Shown here piece after piece: positions 24,006 through 31,822 of a stretch of DNA of 56,330 nt. The stretch comes from Streptomyces hydrogenans. Its GTDB lineage: Bacteria > Actinomycetota > Actinomycetes > Streptomycetales > Streptomycetaceae. The DNA lies in assembly GCF_014656075.1 (NCBI RefSeq), contig NZ_BNBS01000049.1:1-56330 (forward strand). The letters are read 5' to 3'. A program made the position numbers and the translations under genes. How positions within the stretch are numbered: position 1 is the stretch's first letter; every line of letters starts with the position of its first letter. The notes beneath the pieces are model-generated. The model did no database searches. It was not told where the DNA came from and saw only the letters and a program-made list of their open reading frames with translations.

Positions 24006-24953
24006 ATGAAGGGCATGAACACCAACGACCCCCAGATCGTCCTCGGAACGATGGACTTCGGCACCCGCGTCGACCGTGACCGGGCCTTCGCGATCCTCGA
24101 TTCCTTCGTCGCAGGTGGCGGCCGCTGGCTGGACACCGCGAACTGCTACTCCTTCTGGACCGACCCCAGCGGCGTCGGCGGCGCGAGCGAGCGCGTCATC
24201 GGCGCGTGGCTGCGGGCCCGCCCGGGCTTGCGCGACCGGGTGCGGATCGCGACCAAGGTCCGGCAGAATCCGCTGGTCCCGCACTCCTGGCCACAGAGCG
24301 CCGAGGGACTGTCCGCCCGAGCCATCGGCGCCGGTGTGGAGCAGAGCTTGGCGCGGCTCGGCGTCGATCACGTGGACCTGCTCTGGGCCCACGCCGAGGA
24401 CCGCTCGGCGCCGCTGGAGGAGACGGTCGGCGCGTTCGGTGAACTCGTCGCCAAGGGAGTGGCGGGACGGGTCGGGGCGGCGAACCACGCCGCCTGGCGC
24501 GTCGAGCGCGCCCGGTCGCTCGCACGGGAGCAGGGCGTGGAACCGTGGACGGCCCTGCAGCTGCGCCACTCCCTCGTCCAGCCGCGCCCGCTCACTCCTC
24601 TCGCGGAGGCCGGTCACCGGATGCTCGCCGCCGAGGACCTGGATCTCGCCCGGGCGGAGGGACTCTCCGTGTGGTCGTACAGCTCACTGATGTGGGGAGC
24701 GTACGGGCGAGCGGACAAGCCGATGCCGGAAACCTATGATCATCCCGGGACCGCCCGGACGCTCGCCGTCCTGGAGGAGATCGCCGGCAACCTCTCGGCC
24801 ACGCCAAACCAGATCGTCCTCGCCTGGCTGATGCGGCAAGGGATCGACCCCATCGTCGGCGCGAGCCGGGTGGAACACGTCGAGGAGGCACTCGCCGCAC
24901 GCCATGTGCGGCTCGACGATGAGCATCTGACGCGCTTCGCCGAAGCGCGGTAG
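24006..24953 (+). CDS. Aldo/keto reductase
   Basis: The 315-residue protein is a TIM-barrel NADPH-dependent reductase. The opening QIVLGTMDFGTRV and the catalytic tetrad region DTANCYSFW (Asp and Tyr near residues 45-50) are clear, with Lys in RIATKVRQNP and His in LLWAHAEDR. The C-terminal cofactor-binding part LAWLMRQGIDPIVGASRVEH is typical. Such enzymes reduce aldehydes and ketones, often reactive ones. A MerR regulator follows after 22 bases and a MerR-type dyad lies in front, so expression is probably induced by an electrophile or similar signal. The start is ATG 24006, with 24015 as an alternative. Confidence 0.88.
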   Translation: MKGMNTNDPQIVLGTMDFGTRVDRDRAFAILDSFVAGGGRWLDTANCYSFWTDPSGVGGASERVIGAWLRARPGLRDRVRIATKVRQNPLVPHSWPQSAEGLSARAIGAGVEQSLARLGVDHVDLLWAHAEDRSAPLEETVGAFGELVAKGVAGRVGAANHAAWRVERARSLAREQGVEPWTALQLRHSLVQPRPLTPLAEAGHRMLAAEDLDLARAEGLSVWSYSSLMWGAYGRADKPMPETYDHPGTARTLAVLEEIAGNLSATPNQIVLAWLMRQGIDPIVGASRVEHVEEALAARHVRLDDEHLTRFAEAR

Positions 24954-24975
24954 CCAGAGGTCACCCAGGAGACCC

Positions 24976-25323
24976 ATGACCAGCCTTTCCCCGGCAGCGA
25001 CCGCCGAGCGCAGCGGCGTCTCCATCGACACGCTGCGCTACTACGAACGCGAAGGACTCATCGGCCCGATCCGACGGACCGCCGGCGGCCGCAGGGAGTA
25101 CACCGAGGACGACCTCTTCTGGATCGGTCTGATCACGTGCTTCCGCGAGGCCGGTCTCGGCATCACGGACCTGCGTGGATTCGTCGCCATACTGCGCGCC
25201 GAACACTCCCCTGAGGACCGGGTCTCCTTCCTCCGCGAGCGCCGCACGGCCCTGGAGCAGCGGGCGGCGGCACTGCGCCGGGCCATGCAGGTCCTGGACG
25301 AGAAGATCGCCTACTACAGCTGA
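24976..25323 (+). CDS. MerR family transcriptional regulator
   Basis: The 115-residue protein starts with a MerR winged helix-turn-helix (AERSGVSIDTLRYYEREGLI, then RRTAGGRREYTEDDLFWIGL). A long dimerisation helix (LRERRTALEQRAAALRRAMQ) follows. It has no C-terminal metal-binding cysteine cluster, so it resembles the AdhR/NmlR-like group that sense aldehydes or other organic stress. CAGGAG lies about six bases before the ATG. It shares an operon-like unit with the aldo/keto reductase and probably controls the dyad at 23980-23999. Confidence 0.88.
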   Translation: MTSLSPAATAERSGVSIDTLRYYEREGLIGPIRRTAGGRREYTEDDLFWIGLITCFREAGLGITDLRGFVAILRAEHSPEDRVSFLRERRTALEQRAAALRRAMQVLDEKIAYYS

Positions 25324-25477
25324 CCAGCAGAGACAGCAGAACCACCACGGGGTCGCGCCAGAAGTGGGGTTCTCGGCACCGCTGCCGACCGGATCCGGCG
25401 CCATCCTCAGAGCGGCACGCCCGACGGCCCTCCAGCTGTACGCCGCGGGACCGTCGGGCGTGGTGGCGGGATCGCCG

Positions 25478-26566
25478 TCAGCGGCTCCCGAGGAGGGTGC
25501 GCCAGGTCTGCGGGCCGACGACGCCATCGACCTGCAGGCGATGCTTCTGCTGGAAGGCGATCACCGCCGCCTTGGTGTTCGCGCCGAAGGCACCGTCGAC
25601 CTTGAGGCCGTAGCCGTAGACGTTGAGCTGCGCCTGTGCTGCCTTCACGGCCTGGCCGGAGGAGCCGTGCTGGACCGTCTTGACCAGCTGGGACCAGGTG
25701 TTCGGGCCGATGACGCCGTCGGCGGCCAGGGACCGGGACTTCTGGAACGCGATCACGGCGGCGCGGGTCTTCGTGCCGAAGGCTCCGTCGGCGTCGAGCG
25801 TGTGGCCCCGCAGGGTGAGCAGGTGCTGGGCGGTCCGTACGTCGGCCCCCTGGGAGCCGCTCTTGAGGACCGGCCAGGAGACGCTCGGGGCCGGCAGCTG
25901 GCCACCACCACCGCCTGCCAGCTTGATCGGGCGGAACGGGTCGTAGTTGTCGTTGCCGAGCCCGTACTTGAGCTGTCTGTGGGTCGTGCCGTAGGTACCG
26001 CGCTGTTCGTAGGCCCAGTAGGCGCTGTGCGCGGCGTCGGCCCACTTCTCGAAGATCACGACGTGTCGGAAGTCGCCGTCGTCGGTGCGATAGTCGATCA
26101 GCAGGTCGCCCTTCTGGAGCTGGCTCACGCTGCCCAGTCGCTTGGTGACGCCGCTGCGGGAGTCGGCCAGGCCGACGGTGTTCAGGCCGGGCTTGCCCAG
26201 GCCGAGCGCCATGGAGACGTAGCCGGAGCAGTCCTGACGGTAACCGTCCTTCCAGACGCGCTCCATGCTGTACGGAACGGGCTTGCCGTTGTTGGCGGTG
26301 AGCCAGGTGCGCGCCCGGTTGATCATCGTGTCGGGCGAGAGTGCGGACGTGGCCATGGTCGTCAGCTCGTTCGGCTGGGTGACCAGCTTGCCGTCGGCCT
26401 CGGGCTCGGGTCCGTAGGCGGTGTCGGCGGCGACCGTCACGGGAGCCGGGGTCGGGCCGTCCACGAGCGACGGCACGACCGCGATCACGGCTGCGGCGAC
26501 GCCGCCCGCGGTCACGCCTATGACGGTGAGGCGGGCGCGGCGTGTGAGTCGGCTGCGAAGAGACAT
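25478..26566 (-). CDS. Secreted NlpC/P60-like hydrolase with two peptidoglycan-binding domains
   Basis: The 362-residue protein begins with a Sec signal or anchor (SRLTRRARLTVIGVTAGGVA, hydrophobic to about residue 35). A papain-like domain of the NlpC/P60-CHAP type follows, with Cys113 in RQDCSGYVSMALGL and His168 in GDFRHVVIFEKW. After a Gly linker come two PG_binding_1 repeats (SQGADVRTAQHLLTLRGHTL and SGQAVKAAQAQLNVYGYGLK, each ending in a GPxTW motif). It should cut or bind cell-wall peptides outside the membrane. GGGGGAA precedes ATG 26566. It is convergent with the merR gene. Confidence 0.88.
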   Translation of the reverse strand: MSLRSRLTRRARLTVIGVTAGGVAAAVIAVVPSLVDGPTPAPVTVAADTAYGPEPEADGKLVTQPNELTTMATSALSPDTMINRARTWLTANNGKPVPYSMERVWKDGYRQDCSGYVSMALGLGKPGLNTVGLADSRSGVTKRLGSVSQLQKGDLLIDYRTDDGDFRHVVIFEKWADAAHSAYWAYEQRGTYGTTHRQLKYGLGNDNYDPFRPIKLAGGGGGQLPAPSVSWPVLKSGSQGADVRTAQHLLTLRGHTLDADGAFGTKTRAAVIAFQKSRSLAADGVIGPNTWSQLVKTVQHGSSGQAVKAAQAQLNVYGYGLKVDGAFGANTKAAVIAFQQKHRLQVDGVVGPQTWRTLLGSR

Positions 26567-26912
26567 GCTTCCCCCGGGGGTGGCTCTGGAGTGAAGTGTG
26601 GGCCGGATGTGTCGAACGGGCCCTGCGGAGTGGGTTGTTCGGCGGGCGCCTGCGGTGGCTCCCGGTGCGGCATCACGTTGCCAGGCGTTCCGGCCGTCGC
26701 CCAGTGTCGTGGGAAAGCAGCATCAGGCGGTGACGCGTTCCCGACAATTTCGGGGATGTGTGCCTGTTCGGCGACGGGAGCGGTCGGCTGCGTCCCAGCC
26801 CCTTCTGGTCGCTGCCGCGGGATCGAGGGCGGTGCCGCGCTCTCATGGCGTTGGCTGGTGCTGTGACCGGGAAGGTTCACCGGGTTGGGGCGTGCGCTGG
26901 CAGGATCGGCTT
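26567..26912. other. Gap without a supported gene
   Basis: About 345 bases between the divergent hydrolase gene and the small gene at 26913. It should contain the hydrolase promoter. No hairpin or known motif stands out, and the open frames in it lack ribosome sites. Confidence 0.4.
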
Positions 26913-27152
26913 GTGGATCTTTCCGAGGGCTTGGCTGGATGGACTGATGGGGACGGTGCGGCCTTCGTGATGGGCCGTTCGCTGGGGATCTTTGACGAAT
27001 CTGTGACGTTCACACAGGTCAAGGGCGTGTTCTGGACCGACAACCCGTTGGGGAACGCTCTTCACGAGGTGCTTCTTCAGCTGGTCACCGCAGGGGGGCT
27101 GGAGCGGCGGGTGGAACCGGAGGACGAGCAGTTCCGGTGGTCGGGGCGGTGA
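26913..27152 (+). CDS. Small acidic protein of unknown function
   Basis: The 79-residue product reads VDLSEGLAGWTDGDGAAFVM, then GRSLGIFDESVTFTQVKGVF and an ALHEVLLQLV helix before GGLERRVEPEDEQFRW. It looks folded and soluble, with the style of small orphan immunity proteins, but I cannot assign a family. GTG 26913 has AGGATC about 11 bases upstream. The frame remains open further upstream but becomes arginine-rich and non-protein-like. It is followed after 55 bases by CRISPR remnant C. Confidence 0.55.
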   Translation: MDLSEGLAGWTDGDGAAFVMGRSLGIFDESVTFTQVKGVFWTDNPLGNALHEVLLQLVTAGGLERRVEPEDEQFRWSGR

Positions 27153-27207
27153 TGTCAGGCTGCGGTCGGTACTGGTCTGCCGCCCCAGCGGACACCTCGA
27201 CGCCCTT

Positions 27208-27358
27208 GGGTCCATCCCCGCGGGTGCGGGGAGCAGCGGATAACGTACAGGTCGCCGAGGCCGGTCACGAGGCCAACCCCACGGATACAGGGAGTAGAAG
27301 CCTCGTCGCGAGCTCGTTCTGAGAGCGCAAGGATCATCCTTACGGACGCAAGGAGCGG
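27208..27358 (-). CRISPR. CRISPR remnant C (3 repeats)
   Basis: Repeat-like 29-mers start at 27208, 27269 and 27330, exactly 61 bases apart. The first has the intact palindrome CCCCGCGGGTGCGGGG and is probably nearest the ancestral type I-E repeat. The other two are heavily drifted (CCAACCCCACGGATACAGGG, TCATCCTTACGGACGCAAGG). Same orientation as remnants A and B. A recombinase fragment follows directly. Confidence 0.8.
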
Positions 27359-27359
27359 A

Positions 27360-27601
27360 TGGTCCAGCGGGACTCCGAGACCTGGCGCACGGGCCCGCGG
27401 GCGCGTCGGCGGCCGACCCACCGTCGTCAACGACAAGCTGCTGCGCGCCGCTCGCGACATGCTGCCCAACCCGGACAACAGCATCGAGACCATCGCAGCC
27501 CTCCTCGGGTCTCCGTCGGCACCCTCTACAAGCACATCCCCGACCTGAAGGAACTACGGGTCTCCCGAGTTCCGGCCCAGTTGAAAGAAAGCCGCCGGTG
27601 A
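27360..27601 (+). pseudogene. C-terminal fragment of a serine recombinase/invertase
   Basis: One frame gives ARARGRVGGRPTVVNDKLLR, AARDMLPNPDNSIETIAALLG and, after a one-base loss, VSVGTLYKHIPDLKELR. This is the linker and DNA-binding helix-turn-helix of a resolvase/invertase-type recombinase. The catalytic N-terminal domain with its Ser is absent. It starts immediately after the third repeat of CRISPR remnant C. Confidence 0.7.
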
Positions 27602-27649
27602 CGACATCGGCTTCGGCCGACCACCCGTCGGCAGGGCACGCAGCGTTCG

Positions 27650-28477
27650 TCAGCCTTGGAGGGGCTTGAGGTGACAAGCCTCGGCTGCCCGTTCACGAAC
27701 ATATGGGTCGGCATCCGCCGCCAGCCGGGCGAGGACGGCCGAGGTCGAGAGGTCTGCGGGCTCCAGGGCGGGAAAGCGGCCCAAGGCAATCGCGACCCAG
27801 GCACGCACACGGGGAGTGCCGTCGTTCGCGAGGAGACGGATCTTCCGCAGGGTTCTGGGTTCCCGGATAAAGCCGAGAGCGCTGAGGGCGCTGATTCGTA
27901 CCTGCGGGGAGGAGTCGTCCAGCAGGTCCAACAGCAGATCGACGGCGGCCGGGTCTGCTCCGTGGCTTTCGAGCGTGCCCGCGACCGCGCGCCGGATCTG
28001 CTCGTCCGAGTCGTGCGCGGCGAGGGCGAGCAGGTTGAGATCGGTGGGCTGGGGGACGAATCCGAGCAGCCAGATCGCCGCCCGGCGAAGATCCCCATCG
28101 CCGCTGACTGCGTACAGCAGCAAGATCTCGCGCGCGGCAGCCGGATCTTCCCTCGCCCATACGCAAAGCGTCGTCGAGAGAGAGTTCTGGTCGTCACCAA
28201 GATCCCGGGAGTATGCGCGCAACAGACTGGCCAGCGACGTGCGGCCAGCCGTCTTGGCCAGGATCCGCGCGAGCACATGCCTGGCGTACCAGTCGCCCGC
28301 TTCCACGGCGGCCGCAAGATACGCCTCGATGGAGGGAATCAGCTCGCGTCGTCCAGCGGTTACGAACTCCGCCTCGATCGCCGCGAGGTCATCGAGGTCG
28401 CGGTCCGGGTCCGCAAGGCCATCCGCTAGCTCCTTCAGGCGCAGCACTAGACCGCCCGCCGACCTCTGCTCGTCCAA
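27650..28477 (-). CDS. HEAT-repeat protein
   Basis: The 275-residue helical protein has repeated two-helix units. Examples are LRRAAIWLLGFVPQPTDLNL, QIRRAVAGTLESHGADPAAV, SPQVRISALSALGFIREPRT, TPRVRAWVAIALGRFPAL and YVRERAAEACHL. These are HEAT/PBS-lyase-type repeats that form a protein-binding solenoid. No catalytic motif or signal peptide. TTG 28477 has GAGGAGG five bases upstream and is preferred; GTG 28504 would add nine residues. Stand-alone HEAT proteins in such islands are often annotated as immunity or regulatory proteins; a specific role cannot be read here. CRISPR remnant D lies upstream. Confidence 0.75.
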   Translation of the reverse strand: MDEQRSAGGLVLRLKELADGLADPDRDLDDLAAIEAEFVTAGRRELIPSIEAYLAAAVEAGDWYARHVLARILAKTAGRTSLASLLRAYSRDLGDDQNSLSTTLCVWAREDPAAAREILLLYAVSGDGDLRRAAIWLLGFVPQPTDLNLLALAAHDSDEQIRRAVAGTLESHGADPAAVDLLLDLLDDSSPQVRISALSALGFIREPRTLRKIRLLANDGTPRVRAWVAIALGRFPALEPADLSTSAVLARLAADADPYVRERAAEACHLKPLQG

Positions 28478-28714
28478 TCCGTCCTCCTCGTGCTCCTTCC
28501 GCACCGTACCTAGCCAGTACTCACGGGCCTCGACCAGCCTCGCCCCTGCGGAGTACCAGCCTGTGGCCGGTACTGGTGAAAGTCCGCACCGACTACCGTG
28601 TCTGGAGGCTGGCGGGACGTGCACGAGCGGACGTGCAAGGCGGCAGTACGCTGGCGTCCTTCTGGCATTCCCGTGGCAGGACCACTGACGTTCTGGTGGC
28701 AGACGACAGCCGCC

Positions 28715-28865
28715 CGGGCCATCCCCGCAGGCACAGGGAGCAGGTTCCGATCGCCGGGGGCTGCTGCGCGGCGGCGGGGCCATCTCCGCGCGTGCGGAGA
28801 GCAGGAGGTACGGCCCGACGAGGTGGACAGGGCCGGGCGGGCCATCTTGCCAGGGCGGCCGTTCA
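28715..28865 (-). CRISPR. CRISPR remnant D (3 repeats)
   Basis: Repeat-like 29-mers start at 28715, 28776 and 28837, 61 bases apart. The first two are good (GCCATCCCCGCAGGCACAGG, GCCATCTCCGCGCGTGCGGA). The third is strongly degraded. Same orientation as the other remnants; no leader or cas gene is visible. Confidence 0.78.
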
Positions 28866-29062
28866 GCCACACAGGGGCGGCGGGCCCTCCTCGTACCCCT
28901 TGATCTCGTAGGTGCCACTGAGCAGGGTCTGCGCTGTGGCCCACGGCCACCGGCTGATCTTCGTCTGTCGACACAACTCACGATGATCGACGGTGGTCGT
29001 CCTCATCGGAGACCGACCTCGCTCGGCACGATCAAGGCCGGTGCCAGACCGGCTGTCCCCTG

Positions 29063-29413
29063 TCAGAGGGTGGCAGCACGCAGCACGATCAGGGCGATGG
29101 AGGCCATAGTGAGGACCACCGCCGGCGACGCGCCCCTGCGGTCGCCGACACGCAGGTGGAAGGCGACCGCCCCAGCGAAATAGAGCGTCAGGCCGATCGC
29201 GGCGGCAATTCCGACGGGTCCCCACCAGAGTCCGGCGATCACACCGGCCGCGCCCGCGACCTGAGCGCCTATCAGGAAACCCATCATGCTCTGCGGCACT
29301 CCGAGGGTGGACATCTGCTCTGTGATGTGACGCGTCCGCAGAGACTTGGCCCCGGCCGATACCAGGAGAAGCGCCGCCATGAACACGGTGACGACGGTCA
29401 GGGAGACGAACAT
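29063..29413 (-). CDS. DoxX-like membrane protein
   Basis: The 116-residue protein has four membrane helices in the DoxX pattern: MFVSLTVVTVFMAALLLVSA with a GAKSL turn, then MMGFLIGAQVAGAAGVIAGL, IAAAIGLTLYFAGAVAFHLR and VVLTMASIALIVL. Small actinobacterial DoxX-like proteins are inner-membrane proteins linked to redox or detoxification, with no firm reaction assigned. ATG 29413 is preceded by GAGG. It is divergent from an HxlR regulator with a 95-base shared promoter region, an arrangement common for DoxX genes and suggesting direct control. Confidence 0.82.
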   Translation of the reverse strand: MFVSLTVVTVFMAALLLVSAGAKSLRTRHITEQMSTLGVPQSMMGFLIGAQVAGAAGVIAGLWWGPVGIAAAIGLTLYFAGAVAFHLRVGDRRGASPAVVLTMASIALIVLRAATL

Positions 29414-29480
29414 GGCTGAAACCTCAATCGTGCGAGGGGCGAGTAGGGGCGTGCGCACCTCGACGACGATAGGCGGCCGA

Positions 29481-29500
29481 CAGGTACCTCCAGGTAACCT
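29481..29500. promoter_or_regulatory. Likely HxlR operator between doxX-like and hxlR-like genes
   Basis: CAGGTACCTCCAGGTAACCT is a tandem of two AGGTA-CCT half-sites, nearly palindromic (GGTACCT / AGGTAACC). It lies eight bases before the HxlR start codon, in the shared promoter region. HxlR-type winged-helix dimers bind such sites. Inference from symmetry and position. Confidence 0.5.
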
Positions 29501-29508
29501 TCGGGGGC

Positions 29509-29940
29509 ATGAGCCTGCGCCCCGGAATTGCCTTCCTCGCCGACTGTCCCGCTCTCCTGGCCATGGAGATCATCGCCAGCAAGTGGTCCATGGTCACGCT
29601 CTTCGCACTGACCGACGGCCCGTTGCGCCACGGCGAACTGGTCGAGCTGAGCGGTGGCATTTCGCGCAAGGTCCTGACCCAGACGTTGCGCCGGCTCCAA
29701 GCCAACGGGCTCGTCGAGCGGCACGCGTACGCCGAGGCGCCGCCGCGCGTGGAGTACGGCCTGACCGATCTCGGGCGAACCCTGGAGGAACCCATCCGGA
29801 TGCTCACCGCATGGGCGCGGGAGAACGGCGAGGCGGTCGTCACCTTCCGGGAAGCAGCCGAGGCGGCCAGGACCATCGAAGCGGATCAGACGACCCCGGT
29901 GAAGGCCCCTCATGGTGATCAGAACCCGAGCCGTTTCTGA
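29509..29940 (+). CDS. HxlR family transcriptional regulator
   Basis: The 143-residue protein has the HxlR winged helix: AMEIIASKWSMVTLFALTDG, LRHGELVELSGGISRKVLTQ, TLRRLQANGLVERHAY and the wing PPRVEYGLTDLG. An early Cys (LADCPALL, residue 13) sits just before the domain, as in redox-sensing members such as YodB. It probably represses the divergent DoxX-like gene through the site at 29481-29500. The ATG has GGGGGC directly before it. Its stop codon directly abuts a convergent gene fragment. Confidence 0.87.
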   Translation: MSLRPGIAFLADCPALLAMEIIASKWSMVTLFALTDGPLRHGELVELSGGISRKVLTQTLRRLQANGLVERHAYAEAPPRVEYGLTDLGRTLEEPIRMLTAWARENGEAVVTFREAAEAARTIEADQTTPVKAPHGDQNPSRF

Positions 29941-30190
29941 TCAATACAGCTCGAAGGCGAACTGCTCGGTGTCGGTCAGCTCGACGTCGAGGCCGTGGGC
30001 GCGGGAGCGGCCTTGGCGGAAGTAGACCTCGCCGAGGGCGTCGGCGGTGGCCTGCTGGAGGTCGCGGTTGGTGGTGCCGGCGGCCTGTACTTCGAGGAGG
30101 CGGGCTGCCTGGTGGGGCGGAAGGGCGAGGAGGGCGGTGAAGGCTGCCGAGTCGATAGTTGGGCGGCTGCAACGCAAGATGGAGGGACGA
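29941..30190 (-). pseudogene. 3' fragment of an unidentified gene
   Basis: The minus-strand frame ends FFRQ-free but protein-like: FTALLALPPHQAARLLEVQA, GTTNRDLQQATADALGEVYF and HGLDVELTDTEQFAFELY. GC-rich third positions support coding. No proper start is seen: the only upstream ATG overlaps the start of the divergent lipoprotein gene. The 5' part was probably lost. The family is not recognised. Confidence 0.4.
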
Positions 30191-30202
30191 GGAGGAGCAG
30201 CC

Positions 30203-30643
30203 ATGCGCGTTCACCGTCGTCACGCCTTTTCTTCAGCGCTCATCGCCGTGGTCACGGCCTCGGGTCTGGCCTTTGGTACTGCATGCAGCAGCGATGAGAG
30301 CAGCACACCTGCCCCGGAGGGAGAGACCAGCGCCCAGAGGTCTCCGGGGGGCGCGAGCGAACGAGCTGATCTGGTCAGCTTCAAGCTCGACGACCGTTCG
30401 CAGGCCGGCATCACCGACGTCTGGCTGGTTTGGACGATCAAGAACAGCAGCAGCAAGAAGTCGAACTACTCGTGGGACTGGGAAGCGATCGACGCCAGTG
30501 GCACCCGGGTGGCGAACGGAACTCAGCTGGAGACCGACGTCCAGCCCGGCCAGAGGGCGAACGGTGAGTTTCCGACGACGCTCAAGAGTACAGAGGGCGT
30601 GAAGCTGAACGTCACCAGCTTCGACCGTACTGCCGCCTCCTGA
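30203..30643 (+). CDS. Putative lipoprotein of unknown function
   Basis: The 146-residue product has a lipoprotein-type signal peptide (SSALIAVVTASGLAFGTAC, acceptor Cys28, with Gly instead of Leu at -3). A Ser/Thr/Pro-rich linker follows. The mature domain begins LVSFKLDDRSQAGITDVWLV and has a FxLYD-like beta pattern (WTIKNSSSKKSNYSWDWEAI, then VANGTQLETDVQPGQRANGE). It should be anchored to the outer face of the membrane. GAGGAGGAG lies about five bases before the ATG. No neighbour suggests a partner. Confidence 0.75.
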   Translation: MRVHRRHAFSSALIAVVTASGLAFGTACSSDESSTPAPEGETSAQRSPGGASERADLVSFKLDDRSQAGITDVWLVWTIKNSSSKKSNYSWDWEAIDASGTRVANGTQLETDVQPGQRANGEFPTTLKSTEGVKLNVTSFDRTAAS

Positions 30644-30891
30644 TCAGACGCCGAGCGCTGTGCCGGGCTACGCGGGCCGGCCAGGAAGAGACCAGGGGCA
30701 AGGTCTACGCGGGATCGTCGGCCAGCGTGATCGTCGTGGGTTCTGGCCTGGGTCGGCTTCATCTGCCGCCACGACAGGTGGCCCCGCCCGCGGGGCCGGG
30801 AACCCGGAGGGGGTGTCGTGGCAGATCTGTCGGGTCCTCGGCATGATGCACGTAGACGGCAATGCGTCAGGGCGGGAAGTGGGGGCTGTTC

Positions 30892-31377
30892 ATGAGTGGG
30901 AACTCGCGCGCGGGGACATCAGGCGCGATCGGCCATGGACCGCTGCCGCCGCGCTCGGCCTGGGGGCTGCGGTGCCAGTTCTATCTGCAGTGGTTCTACC
31001 TTCCCATCGGTTTCACCGTGATGACGGTCCTGCTGCTCTTCGGTGGTGGCGGTGGGTCACCTCTGTTCGGCGGCACGCCGAAGGGGGTGCCGAAGGATCC
31101 GTATGGTGACGGCTTCCTGCTGTCCCGGCGTCAGTACAAGCTGGAGCTGAACGGCACACCAGAGCAGTGGCGGGAGCGTGCAGGCTTCGCTCTGAGACGG
31201 GCCATCGCGGAAAACTCTCAGAGTTCTGACGAGACGATCTCGCTGCCCGCCCGCGCCTACCGTGGAATGGGTCTTGAGGGCCTCGAAGAGCTGGCCGGCG
31301 AGCTGAGTTGGCGCCTCGACCGAGAGAGACTGCGGTTCGGGGCAGTGGTCCTCAAGCGGATGGCTGCGCCTCATTGA
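30892..31377 (+). CDS. Single-pass membrane protein of unknown function
   Basis: The 161-residue protein has a Gly/Ser-rich start, a membrane helix (YLPIGFTVMTVLLLFGGG, about residues 36-53) and a soluble C-terminal part. The C-terminal part has RRQYKLELNGTPEQWRERAG and YRGMGLEGLEELAGELSWRL, helical and amphipathic. ATG 30892 follows a GTGGGGG site and is preferred to the ATG ten codons earlier. I recognise no family. The gene is separate from the lipoprotein gene by about 250 bases. Confidence 0.6.
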   Translation: MSGNSRAGTSGAIGHGPLPPRSAWGLRCQFYLQWFYLPIGFTVMTVLLLFGGGGGSPLFGGTPKGVPKDPYGDGFLLSRRQYKLELNGTPEQWRERAGFALRRAIAENSQSSDETISLPARAYRGMGLEGLEELAGELSWRLDRERLRFGAVVLKRMAAPH

Positions 31378-31496
31378 TGCTCAGTGAGACCAGCTGCCGC
31401 CAAGCGCCGGTCGTCACCGGGCAGAGTCATCGCTGTGATTTGGGGGCTCCGAATACCGCACCTCTGGAGTGACGTCCCCTGCCAGCTGGGGCCAGC

Positions 31497-31772
31497 GCCT
31501 GGGATGCGAAGCGGCGTGAGGCGTACGCCAACGACCAGGACGCCGCCGTCTCGCTGGTCGCGGTCACCGCGCGGACCAACCGGCAGAAGGCCGACCAGGA
31601 CCCGTCGACCTGGATGCCGCCGCGCCCGGACACCCAGTGCCGCTACACCGGTGAGTGGACCGCCACCAAGCTCTGCTGGGGCCTGGCCGCGGACCAGGCC
31701 GAGGCCGACGCCCTGAAGGTGTATGCGGAGGCGTGTGAGACCACGGTCGTCCACTACACCCCCGCCCCGTAG
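31497..31772 (+). pseudogene. C-terminal fragment of an HNH nuclease (DUF1524-like), copy 1
   Basis: The frame reads AWDAKRREAYANDQDAAVSL, VAVTARTNRQKADQDPSTWM and ATKLCWGLAADQAEADAL to a TAG, the last 91 residues of a secreted HNH-family nuclease. The N-x-K-D-P-W block is the metal-binding half of the HNH motif; the first His is missing. No start codon or ribosome site. A second fragment of exactly the same length lies at 34172-34447, with similar sequence for about 50 bases before the break. Confidence 0.75.
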
Positions 31773-31822
31773 CCGTCCGGCTGTGTGCAGGGCCTGAGCA
31801 CTGCACACACAGCGGATGGCGC

